From: Sphingobacteruim zhuxiongii
GTDB lineage: Bacteria > Bacteroidota > Bacteroidia > Sphingobacteriales > Sphingobacteriaceae
Direction of reading: 5' to 3'
Assembly (NCBI RefSeq): GCF_009557615.1
Contig: NZ_CP045652.1
Coordinates: forward strand, 930,001 to 994,000
Length of the DNA: 64,000 nucleotides
Positions within the stretch are counted from its first letter, which is position 1. Each line of letters opens with the position of its first letter. The notes beneath the pieces were generated by a model that saw only the letters and a list, made by a program, of their open reading frames with translations, ran no database searches and was not told where the DNA came from. Positions 1-8,171 of this stretch are shown piece by piece. The translations under genes were made by a program, and so were the position numbers.

Positions 1-702
1 GGGGATTTTATAGCGAAGGGAAAAAATGCGTTTTACGGTAGACTTCGTTTTAGATACACGAATGGGGATCATAACTATAAACGCCCGTTTGATCAGTTTT
101 CCGTTAACTTGGAGTTAGGCAACGGAGATAGTTCATTTATCAATGCAATAAACGTACATGCCTTATTATACGGTGCGAAGTTTTTTAAATCGCAGAAAGG
201 GGATCATTATGGAACGCTGAATGCACATTATGATTTCTATAATAACGACGCTTTTTTCTATGGTGCCCAAAGTATTAACTACAACTGGCTTTCCGAATTT
301 CGGTATAAAAAGAACAATCGATTAAACCTAAGTGTTGGGGCAGGGGCAGTAGTTCTCGCTGCGGTTCCAGATCCCTATTTATTGTACGGTGCGAGTCGCA
401 ATTATAACTATGGGCCCGGGGCATCCTATCGTTTTAAAGGAGAATTGAGCTTGTTGAATCGGTTTTTATTGAGTGCAGACTATAATGGTGGTGTGTTCTT
501 TACTATATCGGGGAATGACTCCTATTATATCCTCCACGGATTAACTGTCGAAGGAAGTTTACGTCTTTATAAACGTTGGTCCATAAATTTAAGCTCAGGG
601 TATTTTAATTTGCAGGGACACTTTAAAGATGATAAATATCCAGATTTCCACCGAGAGTATCCTTACGGACGTGTATCTGTAGGATATAATATTTTCTTCT
701 AA
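1..702 (+). CDS. Outer-membrane beta-barrel protein, 5' end outside window
   Basis: The frame is open from the first base of the window to the TAA at 700-702, so this is the C-terminal 233 residues of a longer protein; a TTG at 109 is an internal Leu codon, not a start. The visible part is a run of short amphipathic strands rich in Tyr, Phe, Gly and Asn and ends in Tyr-Asn-Ile-Phe-Phe, the aromatic C-terminus typical of outer-membrane barrels. The pattern resembles DUF3943-type barrel proteins, but that is only an impression. Function is unknown; an outer-membrane location is inferred from the strand pattern. Confidence 0.6.
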   Translation, partial: GDFIAKGKNAFYGRLRFRYTNGDHNYKRPFDQFSVNLELGNGDSSFINAINVHALLYGAKFFKSQKGDHYGTLNAHYDFYNNDAFFYGAQSINYNWLSEFRYKKNNRLNLSVGAGAVVLAAVPDPYLLYGASRNYNYGPGASYRFKGELSLLNRFLLSADYNGGVFFTISGNDSYYILHGLTVEGSLRLYKRWSINLSSGYFNLQGHFKDDKYPDFHREYPYGRVSVGYNIFF

Positions 703-960
703 GTCATAGAGTTCAAGGATTTAAGCTTTTTGGTTTATTAATTGGAAGCTGTGTCGCAATTGTACCTTTTTTGCAGAATTTGGGCAAGCTTTTGAATTTG
801 ATAACAGATAGAATATATAGTTCGCTCCCTTGTCGATTGCTGCTGTATTGAGGGTATTTTCATTGGACTTTTTACGGGGCTGCTTCGTACCTTAGGCCTT
901 CATTAACCGAATTGTCTTGAAGATGGTGCGTTGATTCTACGTCGCGGAGACTAAAGGGAT
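703..960. other. Intergenic stretch with no recognised gene
   Basis: This is the spacer between the partial barrel gene and the trigger factor terminator. I see no open frame with coding character, no tRNA and no clear hairpin or repeat in it. Confidence 0.5.
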
Positions 961-992
961 AAAAAAAAAGGTTAACAGTCTCCTGTTAACCT
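961..992 (-). terminator. Rho-independent terminator of tig
   Basis: A perfect 10-bp stem (969-978 with 983-992, loop TCTC) is followed on the minus strand by a run of Ts (961-968). It lies 26 bp past the trigger factor stop codon. Confidence 0.85.
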
Positions 993-1017
993 CTTATATT
1001 ACTAATTCTTAATTCTT

Positions 1018-2358
1018 CTATTTTTCTAGTTTTTCGAATTTGTCGAAATCAATCTTTTTAGATTTTAACTTTACAGTTGATTTCAATTGATCAAAAACTT
1101 TAAGAGCTTTTACCTCTTCGAATAAGCGATTTGCTTGTTCTCTGTCAGATAATAACTGCATTGCGAATTGTTGTAATTGCTCGTCAGTAGGCTCTTCGTT
1201 GATGTTGTACATTTTGATTTGAGCGTAGATACGTTCTTTCGCTAATTCAACTACTTCATCATATTTTACTTCAAGGTTATTTGCTGTAACGATTCTATTT
1301 TCAATGATCGTCCATTTCAAGTTGCTAATGAAATCAGCAAAACCTTCTTCGATTTCTTCAGCAGATAAGTTAGGGTTTGTAGCCTTTAACCATCTTTTCA
1401 AGAATTCTTCAGGGAATTTAGCGTCAACTTTATCCATTCCGAAAGTATACATGTCGTTACGTAACTTTTGAGCGGAGTTTTGTTTGAATAAGTTTTCTAC
1501 TTCTTCGGTTACTTTTTCGTTGAATTGCGCTTCTGTTGTTACTTCACCTGCAGGGAATAATTTGTCGAAGAACTCTTGGTTCAAGTCTGACTCCTCTAAT
1601 CTGTTGATGTTTTTAACAGTCAATTCAAATTTTGTAACGTCTAAGTTCTCAGCTTCATCTTCAGTGATACCTAAGATGCGTGCTAAGTCAGCTACTTTGA
1701 ATGCTTTAGCAACGTCGATTTTAACTGAATCATCTTTTTTCAAGCCTACTAAAGATTTTTTAATCTTCGCATCTTCGATGATATCTGTACGAATTGAAGT
1801 TGTTTTTTCAATTCCTTCTTCTTTTTCTTGCTTTAAAGCAGCATATAATACATCACCTTCCTCAGAAACTTCTGGGTTAGTCATTTTACCATAGCTACGA
1901 CGTAAGTTTTTGATACGTTCTGCTAAAGTAGCTTCGTCAGCTTTAATGTCGTATTCAATAAATTCAGTTTCTGCTGAGAATGGAACGTCGAAATTAGGCG
2001 CTATACCAATTTCATAGTTGAAATTGAAAGTATCGTTATAATCCCAATTGTATTGCGTTTCATTTTCTTCTTCAACAGGAAGAGGTTGACCAAGAACTTC
2101 TAATTTTTGCTCGCCAATGTATTCAGCAATCTTATCATTGATGATTCTATTGATCTCATCAAATAAGATTGATTTTCCGTACATACGTTTGATATGTCCT
2201 ACAGGTACCATTCCTGGACGGAATCCTGGTAGCTTAGCTTTTTTTGCTTGGTCTTTAATTGCTTTATCAACTTGTGGGTTGTAATCCGCTGGAGCAATCT
2301 CCACTTGGATCTTTGCGTTGATGTCGTCAATGTTTTGGTGTGAAATATTCATACTCAT
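1018..2358 (-). CDS. tig: Trigger factor, ribosome-associated chaperone
   Basis: Trigger factor binds at the ribosomal exit tunnel and shields nascent chains. The N-terminal domain carries the ribosome-docking signature Gly-Phe-Arg-Pro-Gly-Met-Val-Pro at residues 45-52. A central PPIase-like region and a long, charged, helical C-terminal domain follow. The length of 446 aa is normal for the Bacteroidota form. The start may be the first ATG (2358) or the ATG two codons later (2352). The gene lies directly behind tRNA-Leu on the same strand, with only about 20 bp between the tRNA terminator and its start, so there is hardly room for its own promoter; it may depend on read-through from the tRNA promoter. 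A 10-bp terminator hairpin ends it. Confidence 0.95.
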   Translation of the reverse strand: MSMNISHQNIDDINAKIQVEIAPADYNPQVDKAIKDQAKKAKLPGFRPGMVPVGHIKRMYGKSILFDEINRIINDKIAEYIGEQKLEVLGQPLPVEEENETQYNWDYNDTFNFNYEIGIAPNFDVPFSAETEFIEYDIKADEATLAERIKNLRRSYGKMTNPEVSEEGDVLYAALKQEKEEGIEKTTSIRTDIIEDAKIKKSLVGLKKDDSVKIDVAKAFKVADLARILGITEDEAENLDVTKFELTVKNINRLEESDLNQEFFDKLFPAGEVTTEAQFNEKVTEEVENLFKQNSAQKLRNDMYTFGMDKVDAKFPEEFLKRWLKATNPNLSAEEIEEGFADFISNLKWTIIENRIVTANNLEVKYDEVVELAKERIYAQIKMYNINEEPTDEQLQQFAMQLLSDREQANRLFEEVKALKVFDQLKSTVKLKSKKIDFDKFEKLEK

Positions 2359-2379
2359 CTTTTAGCTTTTCGCAATAAT

Positions 2380-2416
2380 AAAAAAAATCCTCCCGAGAGA
2401 TTACTTACGGGAGGAT
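2380..2416 (-). terminator. Terminator between tRNA-Leu and tig
   Basis: A 9-bp stem (2387-2395 with 2408-2416) is followed on the minus strand by a run of Ts. It sits 6 bp beyond the 3' end of tRNA-Leu and just upstream of tig. Confidence 0.75.
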
Positions 2417-2422
2417 ATCAAG

Positions 2423-2504
2423 TGCGGAAGAAGGGACTCGAACCCCCACGCCTCGCGGCGCCAGATCCTAAGTCTGGTGCGGCTACCAATTACGCCACTT
2501 CCGC
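2423..2504 (-). tRNA. tRNA-Leu (anticodon UAG)
   Basis: The minus strand folds as a class II cloverleaf. The 7-bp acceptor stem is GCGGAAG/CTTCCGC with discriminator A at 2423. The anticodon stem CCAGA/TCTGG closes the loop CTTAGGA, giving anticodon UAG. There is a variable arm and a T-loop with GGTTCGA. The CCA end is not encoded. A well-formed promoter lies just upstream. Confidence 0.95.
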
Positions 2505-2525
2505 AGTTAGGATTTTATTGAGCCA

Positions 2526-2556
2526 CAAAGATAGAAACCAAACCTATATATGTCAA
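2526..2556 (-). promoter_or_regulatory. Promoter of tRNA-Leu(-tig)
   Basis: The minus strand reads TTG (2554-2556), 20 bp, TATCTTTG (2526-2533), a full match to the Bacteroidota sigma-A consensus (TTG and TAnnTTTG). It ends 21 bp before the tRNA. Confidence 0.75.
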
Positions 2557-2841
2557 GAGTTTTCTACTCTTTTTTTTAAAGCTTTTGTGTAACTCTTTGT
2601 TTAGTAACCTAGTAAATTTTCATAAAAACGTATTTACTATATTATAAGCTTATGTTTTTATGGAATTATCAACAATTGGAGGGAAAATAGACCTGGTTTT
2701 TTGTTAACATTTCTTGATAACACACGGTTTTGTGAAAGGATTTAGGCGAGATTTCTATCAATCTATTCATTGATATGTGGCCGCTTAAGTAAATAAGGAT
2801 GCTGAATTAACCTGATTTTCGAAAAATTTTTGAAAAAATAT

Positions 2842-2872
2842 TTTGTGATATGCTTTTTTCTACATTACTTTG
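2842..2872 (+). promoter_or_regulatory. Promoter of the creD/COQ4-like operon
   Basis: TTTG (2842-2845), a 19-bp spacer and TTACTTTG (2865-2872) resemble the Bacteroidota promoter with one mismatch in the -7 box. The -7 box is also the left arm of a palindrome. The predicted transcript start would lie only about 12 nt before the ATG at 2890. Confidence 0.5.
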
Positions 2873-2884
2873 AAAAACAAAGTA
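2866..2884 (+). promoter_or_regulatory. Operator palindrome, copy 1
   Basis: TACTTTG-N5-CAAAGTA is a perfect 7-bp inverted repeat. It covers the -7 box and ends 5 bp before the start codon of the first operon gene. An almost identical copy lies at 3825-3843. The winged-helix protein encoded between the two copies is the obvious candidate to bind them as a dimer; this is inference. Confidence 0.6.
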
Positions 2885-2889
2885 CTTTT

Positions 2890-3510
2890 ATGAATCATCA
2901 AGATATACTAAAAGATATAGGACAAATTCGCTCGATGATGGAGCGTTCCTCGAAGTTTATGTCGATAAATGGCCTCTCTGGGGTATTGATTGGATGTGTT
3001 GCATTAATAGGAGCAGCCGCCGGATACTATATAGTATATGGTACGAAGAGCGAATTTGGATATCGCGATCATTATGTTCTCGACGATCAAGTTCTTTGGA
3101 AATTAGTTGTTATTGCGGTGCTTGTTTTATTGGTTTCTGTTGTGACAGGTGTTTGGATGGCAAAGACAAAAGCGAAGAAAATTGGACAGACCATATGGAA
3201 TCCAACGAGCAAAGCCTTGGCGAAGGCGATGTCGATTCCTTTAGCAACAGGTGGTTTGTTTAGCTTAATATTAATTTATCGCGGTGATTATTCCTTGGTT
3301 GCGTCTAGTTTATTAATATTTTATGGACTTGCATTGGCAGCCGCATCCGTCTTTACTTTTTCTGAAGTTCGAGTATTGGGAATTTTGGAAATTCTATTAG
3401 GCTTGTTAGCTTTGGCGTTTCCTGGTTATGGTATTTGGTTTTGGTCCATAGGATTCGGGGTTTTACACATTGTTTACGGTCTAATCGTTCATAAAAAATA
3501 CGAAAAGTGA
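2890..3510 (+). CDS. Multi-pass inner-membrane protein of the creD operon
   Basis: This 206-aa protein starts at ATG 2890; the frame is open further upstream (a TTG at 2830), but an earlier start would place the operator-promoter inside the gene. A short hydrophilic N-terminus with several Met and Asp residues leads into about six hydrophobic segments (roughly residues 30-50, 72-92, 118-135, 140-158, 160-180, 180-200), so it is an integral membrane protein. No catalytic motif is visible. Its stop codon overlaps the GTG start of the winged-helix gene, indicating translational coupling. Function is unknown; it may sense or transmit membrane state to the regulator. Confidence 0.7.
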   Translation: MNHQDILKDIGQIRSMMERSSKFMSINGLSGVLIGCVALIGAAAGYYIVYGTKSEFGYRDHYVLDDQVLWKLVVIAVLVLLVSVVTGVWMAKTKAKKIGQTIWNPTSKALAKAMSIPLATGGLFSLILIYRGDYSLVASSLLIFYGLALAAASVFTFSEVRVLGILEILLGLLALAFPGYGIWFWSIGFGVLHIVYGLIVHKKYEK

Positions 3511-3809
3511 GTTTGGATTTAACGTTATATGATAAGGTTTTAGAGAATAGAGTTCGTCTTCAAATTATGGGAATATTGATGGCGAATGAATTCTATGACT
3601 TTAATTCTTTTAAAGAATTGTTAGCGGTGACGGATGGGAATCTAGCGTCGAACTTGAAAAGTTTGGAGAAGGAGGGGTATATTACGGTAACGAAGACTTT
3701 CATCGATCGGAAACCCAATACACGCTATAACAAGACTGAAAAGGGTCAGCAAGCTTTTGAAAATCATTTAATTGCGCTTGAGCAAATAATCAAGCAACAG
3801 TATACATAA
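3507..3809 (+). CDS. Winged-helix transcriptional regulator
   Basis: This 100-aa protein is a single winged helix-turn-helix domain of the short MarR/PadR-like type (HTH_34 style). A first helix (Asn-Arg-Val-Arg-Leu) is followed by a helix-turn-helix around residues 30-60 (Ala-Ser-Asn-Leu-Lys-Ser-Leu-Glu-Lys) and a beta wing around 60-75 ending in Tyr-Asn-Lys-Thr-Glu-Lys-Gly. There is no separate ligand domain. It starts at a GTG whose last two bases belong to the TGA of the preceding gene. Because the palindromes TACTTTG-N5-CAAAGTA lie before the first gene and right after this one, autorepression of the operon is likely. The target is inferred, not shown. Confidence 0.8.
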   Translation: MSLDLTLYDKVLENRVRLQIMGILMANEFYDFNSFKELLAVTDGNLASNLKSLEKEGYITVTKTFIDRKPNTRYNKTEKGQQAFENHLIALEQIIKQQYT

Positions 3810-3824
3810 TTTTTTTTGTCCAAT

Positions 3825-3843
3825 TACTTTGAAACACAAAGTA
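3825..3843 (+). promoter_or_regulatory. Operator palindrome, copy 2
   Basis: TACTTTG-N5-CAAAGTA is repeated here with the same arms as at 2866-2884, and the flanks (ATTACTTTG...AAAGTACTTTTA) also match. It begins 16 bp after the regulator stop and lies 26 bp before the COQ4-like start. No good -33 box precedes this copy, so it may control an internal promoter or act as a second binding site. Confidence 0.55.
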
Positions 3844-3869
3844 CTTTTAGTTATAAAAAAAACAAAAAT

Positions 3870-4358
3870 ATGAGAGGACTTCGTTTAAAATTTATGCTTT
3901 ACCTCTATAATGGGTCAAGCAGGCTTTACGCCAACTTGTTTAAGCCGCATAAACAGGCTTGGGGAATTAGCAAAGAAGCATTTAACCAATATCCTTCGGG
4001 TAGCCTTGGAGCATCTTTAGCTGCTTTTTATCAGGAAAAAGGCTTCGATGTGATGCCGAAGTTGGAGAACCATGATGTTTTCCATTTACTGACAGGAACA
4101 GGGACAGAAATCAAAGATGAAATTGCCATGCAGTACCTATTACTTGGCAATGGTAAGTTGAGTTTGTATTTGCTCGCTATGGTATTGATTGGCAGTTTTC
4201 TTTTTCCGGAGCATTCCAATTATTACTGGAGCTCTTTTAACAAAGGCAAACGTATGTGGTCATTCTATCATTTAGAGTTTAAAAACTATTTAAATGAACC
4301 TCTTTATAATTTACAGCGCGCATTTGCTGAAAAAACTAACATTCTAATCTTAAAATAA
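3870..4358 (+). CDS. COQ4-family protein
   Basis: The 162-aa product contains His68-Asp69-x-x-His72 followed by exactly 11 residues and Glu84, the HDxxHx11E metal-binding motif that defines the COQ4 family. In eukaryotes and proteobacteria COQ4 acts in ubiquinone biosynthesis, at the C1 oxidative decarboxylation step. Bacteroidota make menaquinone, so that role is unlikely here. The ATG at 3870 is preferred because an upstream TTG (3816) would put the operator inside the gene. One hydrophobic stretch (residues 94-110) could sit against the membrane. CreD starts 8 bp after its stop, so both are co-transcribed. The substrate is unknown; family assignment is good, function open. Confidence 0.75.
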   Translation: MRGLRLKFMLYLYNGSSRLYANLFKPHKQAWGISKEAFNQYPSGSLGASLAAFYQEKGFDVMPKLENHDVFHLLTGTGTEIKDEIAMQYLLLGNGKLSLYLLAMVLIGSFLFPEHSNYYWSSFNKGKRMWSFYHLEFKNYLNEPLYNLQRAFAEKTNILILK

Positions 4359-4365
4359 ATACATC

Positions 4366-5853
4366 ATGGAAAATACACAACAAGAAGGCCCTGTGAATAA
4401 ATCACTTTATGAAAAAGTTACGGGATCTGTCGTTTTAAAATTTGGAGTAATCTTTTTTCTAACTATCATTTTATTAATTCCAATGAATTTAATAAATGAG
4501 TTGATCTCTGAACGTAAATATCGCGAACAAAGAGTATCTAATGAAATTGCAGATAAATGGGGGAAAGATCAGGTAATCGTTAGCCCAATTATCGCAGTAC
4601 CCTACGATGAGGTCAAGGAAGTAATTCAAGAGTCCTCCGATGGGGTAAAGCAAGTCGTAAAAACAGTAGTGACACGTTGGGCACAGTTGTTACCCGAAGA
4701 AATGAAGACTCAAGCAGAGGTTAGTCCAGAACCCTTGAATCGCGGGATTTATCAAGCGGTCGTTTATAACTCAAAGGTTAAAATTACGGGTAAGTTTTTA
4801 GGTTTCGAGCTTTCCAAATTAAAGGTTCCGCAGGAAAAGCTGCGTTGGGAAGAAGCAAAATTGTTGTTTGGGATTCAAGATGTGAAAGGATTGACCGCTA
4901 ATCCTAAATTGAATTGGGCAGGAAAAAGTTTGGAGCTTTCCAAGAGTTCTTATGAATTAAGACCTTATGTTGAAAATTTGATTGTTGATTTAGGGTTGAC
5001 GGGAAATGATGACTTAAACAAAGCGTTCGAAATAGAATTTAACATCCGAGGTTCAAAATCTTTAAATTTCCTACCATTGGCAAAACAATCACATATAGAA
5101 GTGAAAGGTGATTGGGGCAATCCTAGTTTTAACGGAGGGCATTTACCGGAAAATCGTGAGGTTACAGAGCATTCGTTTGCTGCCAATTGGAGTATCCCAT
5201 CATTTGCTCGTAAGTTGCCTCAGCAATGGGAGGGCGCTCAGCAGTTCGTATATCAATTTCAAGGTTTAGAATTGAATAATGAGGATAATGCGTCCGATAC
5301 GTACCCTTCTGATTATATTCCAGAGCCAGTATCGGCTTCAACGTCAGACGGAAGTTCGGAATTGACTAGTTCTGATTACGACATGGTTCAAATAAATTTC
5401 TTACCTTCAGTAAACAATTATCAGAAGACTACGCGCGTAACGAAATACGGGATTTTAGTCATTGCATTAACCTTTGTTTCGCTACTTTTCATGGAAATTA
5501 TCAAGAAGCAACGTGTGCATATCATACAATATGTACTGATTGGTTTCGCGATGGTTCTGTTTTACGCTTTGTTGTTGGCAATTTCAGAACATTTAGGGTT
5601 TAATGTTGCCTACTTACTGGCCGCGATTGCAACCATTGTATTGATAGCTTCCTTTGTCAAGGCGATTACAAAAAATATGAAGTCGGCGCTGTTATTTGGT
5701 GCGATACTATCCCTATTCTATTCGTTTATTTATATTTTGATGCAGTTGCGCGACTATTCTTTAATCGTGGGAACGGTAGGTGTGTTTATCATATTGGCGG
5801 CTTTAATGCGCTTATCAACCAAGATTGACTGGTACCAATTCGATAAAAGATGA
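4366..5853 (+). CDS. creD: CreD-family inner-membrane protein
   Basis: CreD (CetA/PF06123 type) is an inner-membrane protein linked to envelope integrity; in gamma-proteobacteria it belongs to the CreBC regulon, and its biochemical role is unknown. The protein has one N-terminal membrane helix (about residues 24-44), a periplasmic domain of some 310 residues, and five or six C-terminal helices from about residue 362. Its 495 aa are near the family norm of about 450. There is no CreBC two-component system here. The gene closes the operon with the membrane protein, the winged-helix regulator and the COQ4-like protein, so control is probably by that regulator. Confidence 0.85.
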   Translation: MENTQQEGPVNKSLYEKVTGSVVLKFGVIFFLTIILLIPMNLINELISERKYREQRVSNEIADKWGKDQVIVSPIIAVPYDEVKEVIQESSDGVKQVVKTVVTRWAQLLPEEMKTQAEVSPEPLNRGIYQAVVYNSKVKITGKFLGFELSKLKVPQEKLRWEEAKLLFGIQDVKGLTANPKLNWAGKSLELSKSSYELRPYVENLIVDLGLTGNDDLNKAFEIEFNIRGSKSLNFLPLAKQSHIEVKGDWGNPSFNGGHLPENREVTEHSFAANWSIPSFARKLPQQWEGAQQFVYQFQGLELNNEDNASDTYPSDYIPEPVSASTSDGSSELTSSDYDMVQINFLPSVNNYQKTTRVTKYGILVIALTFVSLLFMEIIKKQRVHIIQYVLIGFAMVLFYALLLAISEHLGFNVAYLLAAIATIVLIASFVKAITKNMKSALLFGAILSLFYSFIYILMQLRDYSLIVGTVGVFIILAALMRLSTKIDWYQFDKR

Positions 5854-5991
5854 TCAAATTAAAAAGGGAATCAATGCTTATGTATTTAACGAGTATTTGG
5901 TTATTACTAACCTCAGTAAGGCATTGAAAAAGATTTGGAATTTCGCAATACCTCACAACTTTAGTAAATTGGCTCAAAAAAAGAGAATAAG

Positions 5992-8094
5992 ATGATGAGA
6001 TTATCATGTATTGGAGCACTCTTATTGATCAATAATATGGTTGTTGCACAAGGTAAAGAAGTTCCACAGAAAGTGGAGAGGCCACAGATTGAAAATCGCG
6101 TAAAGACAATAAACGGAGGTACTCCGCTTAGCCCAAAGGCCTTATGGGAATTGGGTAGAGTAAGTGCTGAAGGTTTATCGGCCGACGGGACACAGCTTAT
6201 CTATGGCGTCTCCAACTATCAGTTCGATGAAAATAAATCCGAAAAGAATTTGTTTGTTGTTCCGGTAAAGGGAGGGAAAGTTCGACAATTTACTAGTGAT
6301 GCGGGTGGAGAGACGGTTTTGACAATAGATGAGAATGGAAATGTATTATACATGTTCAAGGGGCAGATTTGGCAAAAAAATCTGAATGGTAGCGATTCAA
6401 AACAGTTGACAGATTACGAAGGTGGATTAGAGAATGTGAAGATCGCTCCAGACGGGAAGTCGATTTTGTTCAGCAAAGCCGTGCTATTAAAGCCCTACCA
6501 CTCTGTTGATAAATATTCCGATCTAGGTAAATCCAATGTTTATATCTATGATAATTTGGATTATCGTCATTGGGATACTTGGAATGATGGTCGTTTTAAC
6601 CATCCGTTTATTGCAAGTTATACCGATGGTAAGATAGGAGAACCTAAAGACATCATGGAAGGTGAGCCTTTTTACTCTCCGCAAATGCCATTTGGTGGCT
6701 CGGAAGATTTTATTTGGACTGCAGATAGCCGATCTGTCATCTATGTCGCTAAGAAGCGATTTGGAAATGATTATGCTCAGAGTACTAATACTGATTTATA
6801 TCAGTATGATATTGCCACTGGAGAGACACGTAATCTTACGGAAGGTATGAGTGGTTATGATACGAATCCTTCGCTTAGCAAGGATGGTAAGATACTGAGT
6901 TGGTTGAGCATGAAGACTGATGGCTTTGAAGCGGATAAGAATGATATCATCCTTATGGAAGCGAGTTCGGGTCGAAAAGTAAACTTAACAGCACATTGGG
7001 ATGGAACAGTTAATTCCTTTATTTGGAGTAAGGATAATAAGAAGATTTTCTTTGTCGCACCATCTAAGGGGACTGTACAGCTTTTTGAAATCAATGTGGC
7101 TAAGGGAGTATGGTCAAAAGTATTGCCTAAGATAACTCAGATTTCGGATGGTGATTTTGATATTGCGGGGATTGTTGGAGAAACATCGACTGGCTTAATT
7201 GTTACCTCCACAAAAATGACACGTGCGGCGGAAGTGTTTGATTATAATTTCAAAAATAAATCGATTAAGGCGATTACTCATGTCAATGATGCCATGTACA
7301 GCCAAATCGCGGATACGAAAGTGGAAAGTCGCGTAACCAAAGCAACAGATGGATTGGATTTATTCTCGTGGGTTATATATCCTCCTGATTTTGATCCGAC
7401 GAAAAAATATCCTGTATTATTATTCTGTCAAGGTGGTCCACAAGCGGCGACCACACAATCTTATTCTTTCCGTTGGAATTTCCAATTAATGGCTTCCCAA
7501 GGTTACATTGTTATCGCGCCGAATCGTCGCGGTATGCCAGGATGGGGAGTTAAGTGGAATGAACAAATCTCTAAAGACTGGGGTGGCCAATCGATAAGAG
7601 ACTATTTGTCGGCTATTGACGATCTTTCTACAGAGTCTTATGTTGATAAATCTAACATTGCAGCCGTTGGCGCTAGTTACGGTGGATATTCAGTTTTTAT
7701 GTTAGCTGGAGTTCATGAAGGAAGGTTTAAATCATTAATATCACACTGTGGTCTATTTGACATGACTTCTTGGTATGGAACAACTGAAGAATTATTCTTT
7801 GCTAATCATGACATTGGTGCTTACTGGGACAAAAATAATAGCAAATCATACAATGAGTTTAATCCAATTAAGCATATTGACAAATGGAATACACCGATCT
7901 TAATTTTTCAAGGAGGTAAGGATTATCGCGTTCCAATTGGACAGGGTTTAGAGGCTTTTCAAGCAGCTCAATTGAAAGGGGTGAAAAGTAGACTAGTTTA
8001 TCTACCGGAAGAGAATCACTGGGTGCTCTCAGGTCACAATGCACAAGTATGGCAAAGAGAGTTTTTCGGCTGGTTATCCGAAACGTTGAAATAG
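5992..8094 (+). CDS. S9 family peptidase (acylaminoacyl/dipeptidyl-peptidase type)
   Basis: This is a secreted serine peptidase of the prolyl oligopeptidase family. A signal peptide (residues 1-19) precedes a beta-propeller of PD40/WD40-like blades up to about residue 430, then an alpha/beta-hydrolase domain. The triad is visible: Ser562 in Gly-Ala-Ser-Tyr-Gly-Gly, Asp644 in Gly-Gly-Lys-Asp-Tyr-Arg, and His676 in Glu-Asn-His-Trp. Such enzymes remove dipeptides or acylated residues from short peptides in the periplasm. The start could be either of two adjacent ATGs. It stands alone: 138 bp separate it from creD and a strong bidirectional terminator follows. The family is clear; specificity cannot be told. 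Confidence 0.92.
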   Translation: MMRLSCIGALLLINNMVVAQGKEVPQKVERPQIENRVKTINGGTPLSPKALWELGRVSAEGLSADGTQLIYGVSNYQFDENKSEKNLFVVPVKGGKVRQFTSDAGGETVLTIDENGNVLYMFKGQIWQKNLNGSDSKQLTDYEGGLENVKIAPDGKSILFSKAVLLKPYHSVDKYSDLGKSNVYIYDNLDYRHWDTWNDGRFNHPFIASYTDGKIGEPKDIMEGEPFYSPQMPFGGSEDFIWTADSRSVIYVAKKRFGNDYAQSTNTDLYQYDIATGETRNLTEGMSGYDTNPSLSKDGKILSWLSMKTDGFEADKNDIILMEASSGRKVNLTAHWDGTVNSFIWSKDNKKIFFVAPSKGTVQLFEINVAKGVWSKVLPKITQISDGDFDIAGIVGETSTGLIVTSTKMTRAAEVFDYNFKNKSIKAITHVNDAMYSQIADTKVESRVTKATDGLDLFSWVIYPPDFDPTKKYPVLLFCQGGPQAATTQSYSFRWNFQLMASQGYIVIAPNRRGMPGWGVKWNEQISKDWGGQSIRDYLSAIDDLSTESYVDKSNIAAVGASYGGYSVFMLAGVHEGRFKSLISHCGLFDMTSWYGTTEELFFANHDIGAYWDKNNSKSYNEFNPIKHIDKWNTPILIFQGGKDYRVPIGQGLEAFQAAQLKGVKSRLVYLPEENHWVLSGHNAQVWQREFFGWLSETLK

Positions 8095-8134
8095 CATAAA
8101 AAAAGCGACCTCATCCGTCGCAAATAATTGATAT

Positions 8135-8168
8135 AAAAAAGGGGCAATCGAATAGATTGCCCCTTTTC
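8135..8168. terminator. Bidirectional terminator
   Basis: A 9-bp GC-rich stem (8141-8149 with 8155-8163) is flanked by As on the left and Ts on the right. It serves the convergent S9 peptidase and MCE genes. A smaller stem (GCGAC/GTCGC, 8105-8121) lies just upstream. Confidence 0.85.
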
Positions 8169-8171
8169 TTA

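Larger units (their letters stand above)
2505..2889. other. Divergent intergenic region, tRNA-Leu / creD operon
   Basis: This 385-bp non-coding stretch holds the tRNA-Leu promoter on one side and the operator-promoter of the creD operon on the other. Between them (about 2560-2840) I see only AT-rich DNA. Confidence 0.6.

Noticed and set aside
1484..1894. Plus-strand frame of 136 codons inside tig
   Set aside because: It is a mirror of the trigger factor gene with Ser/Phe-rich random composition.
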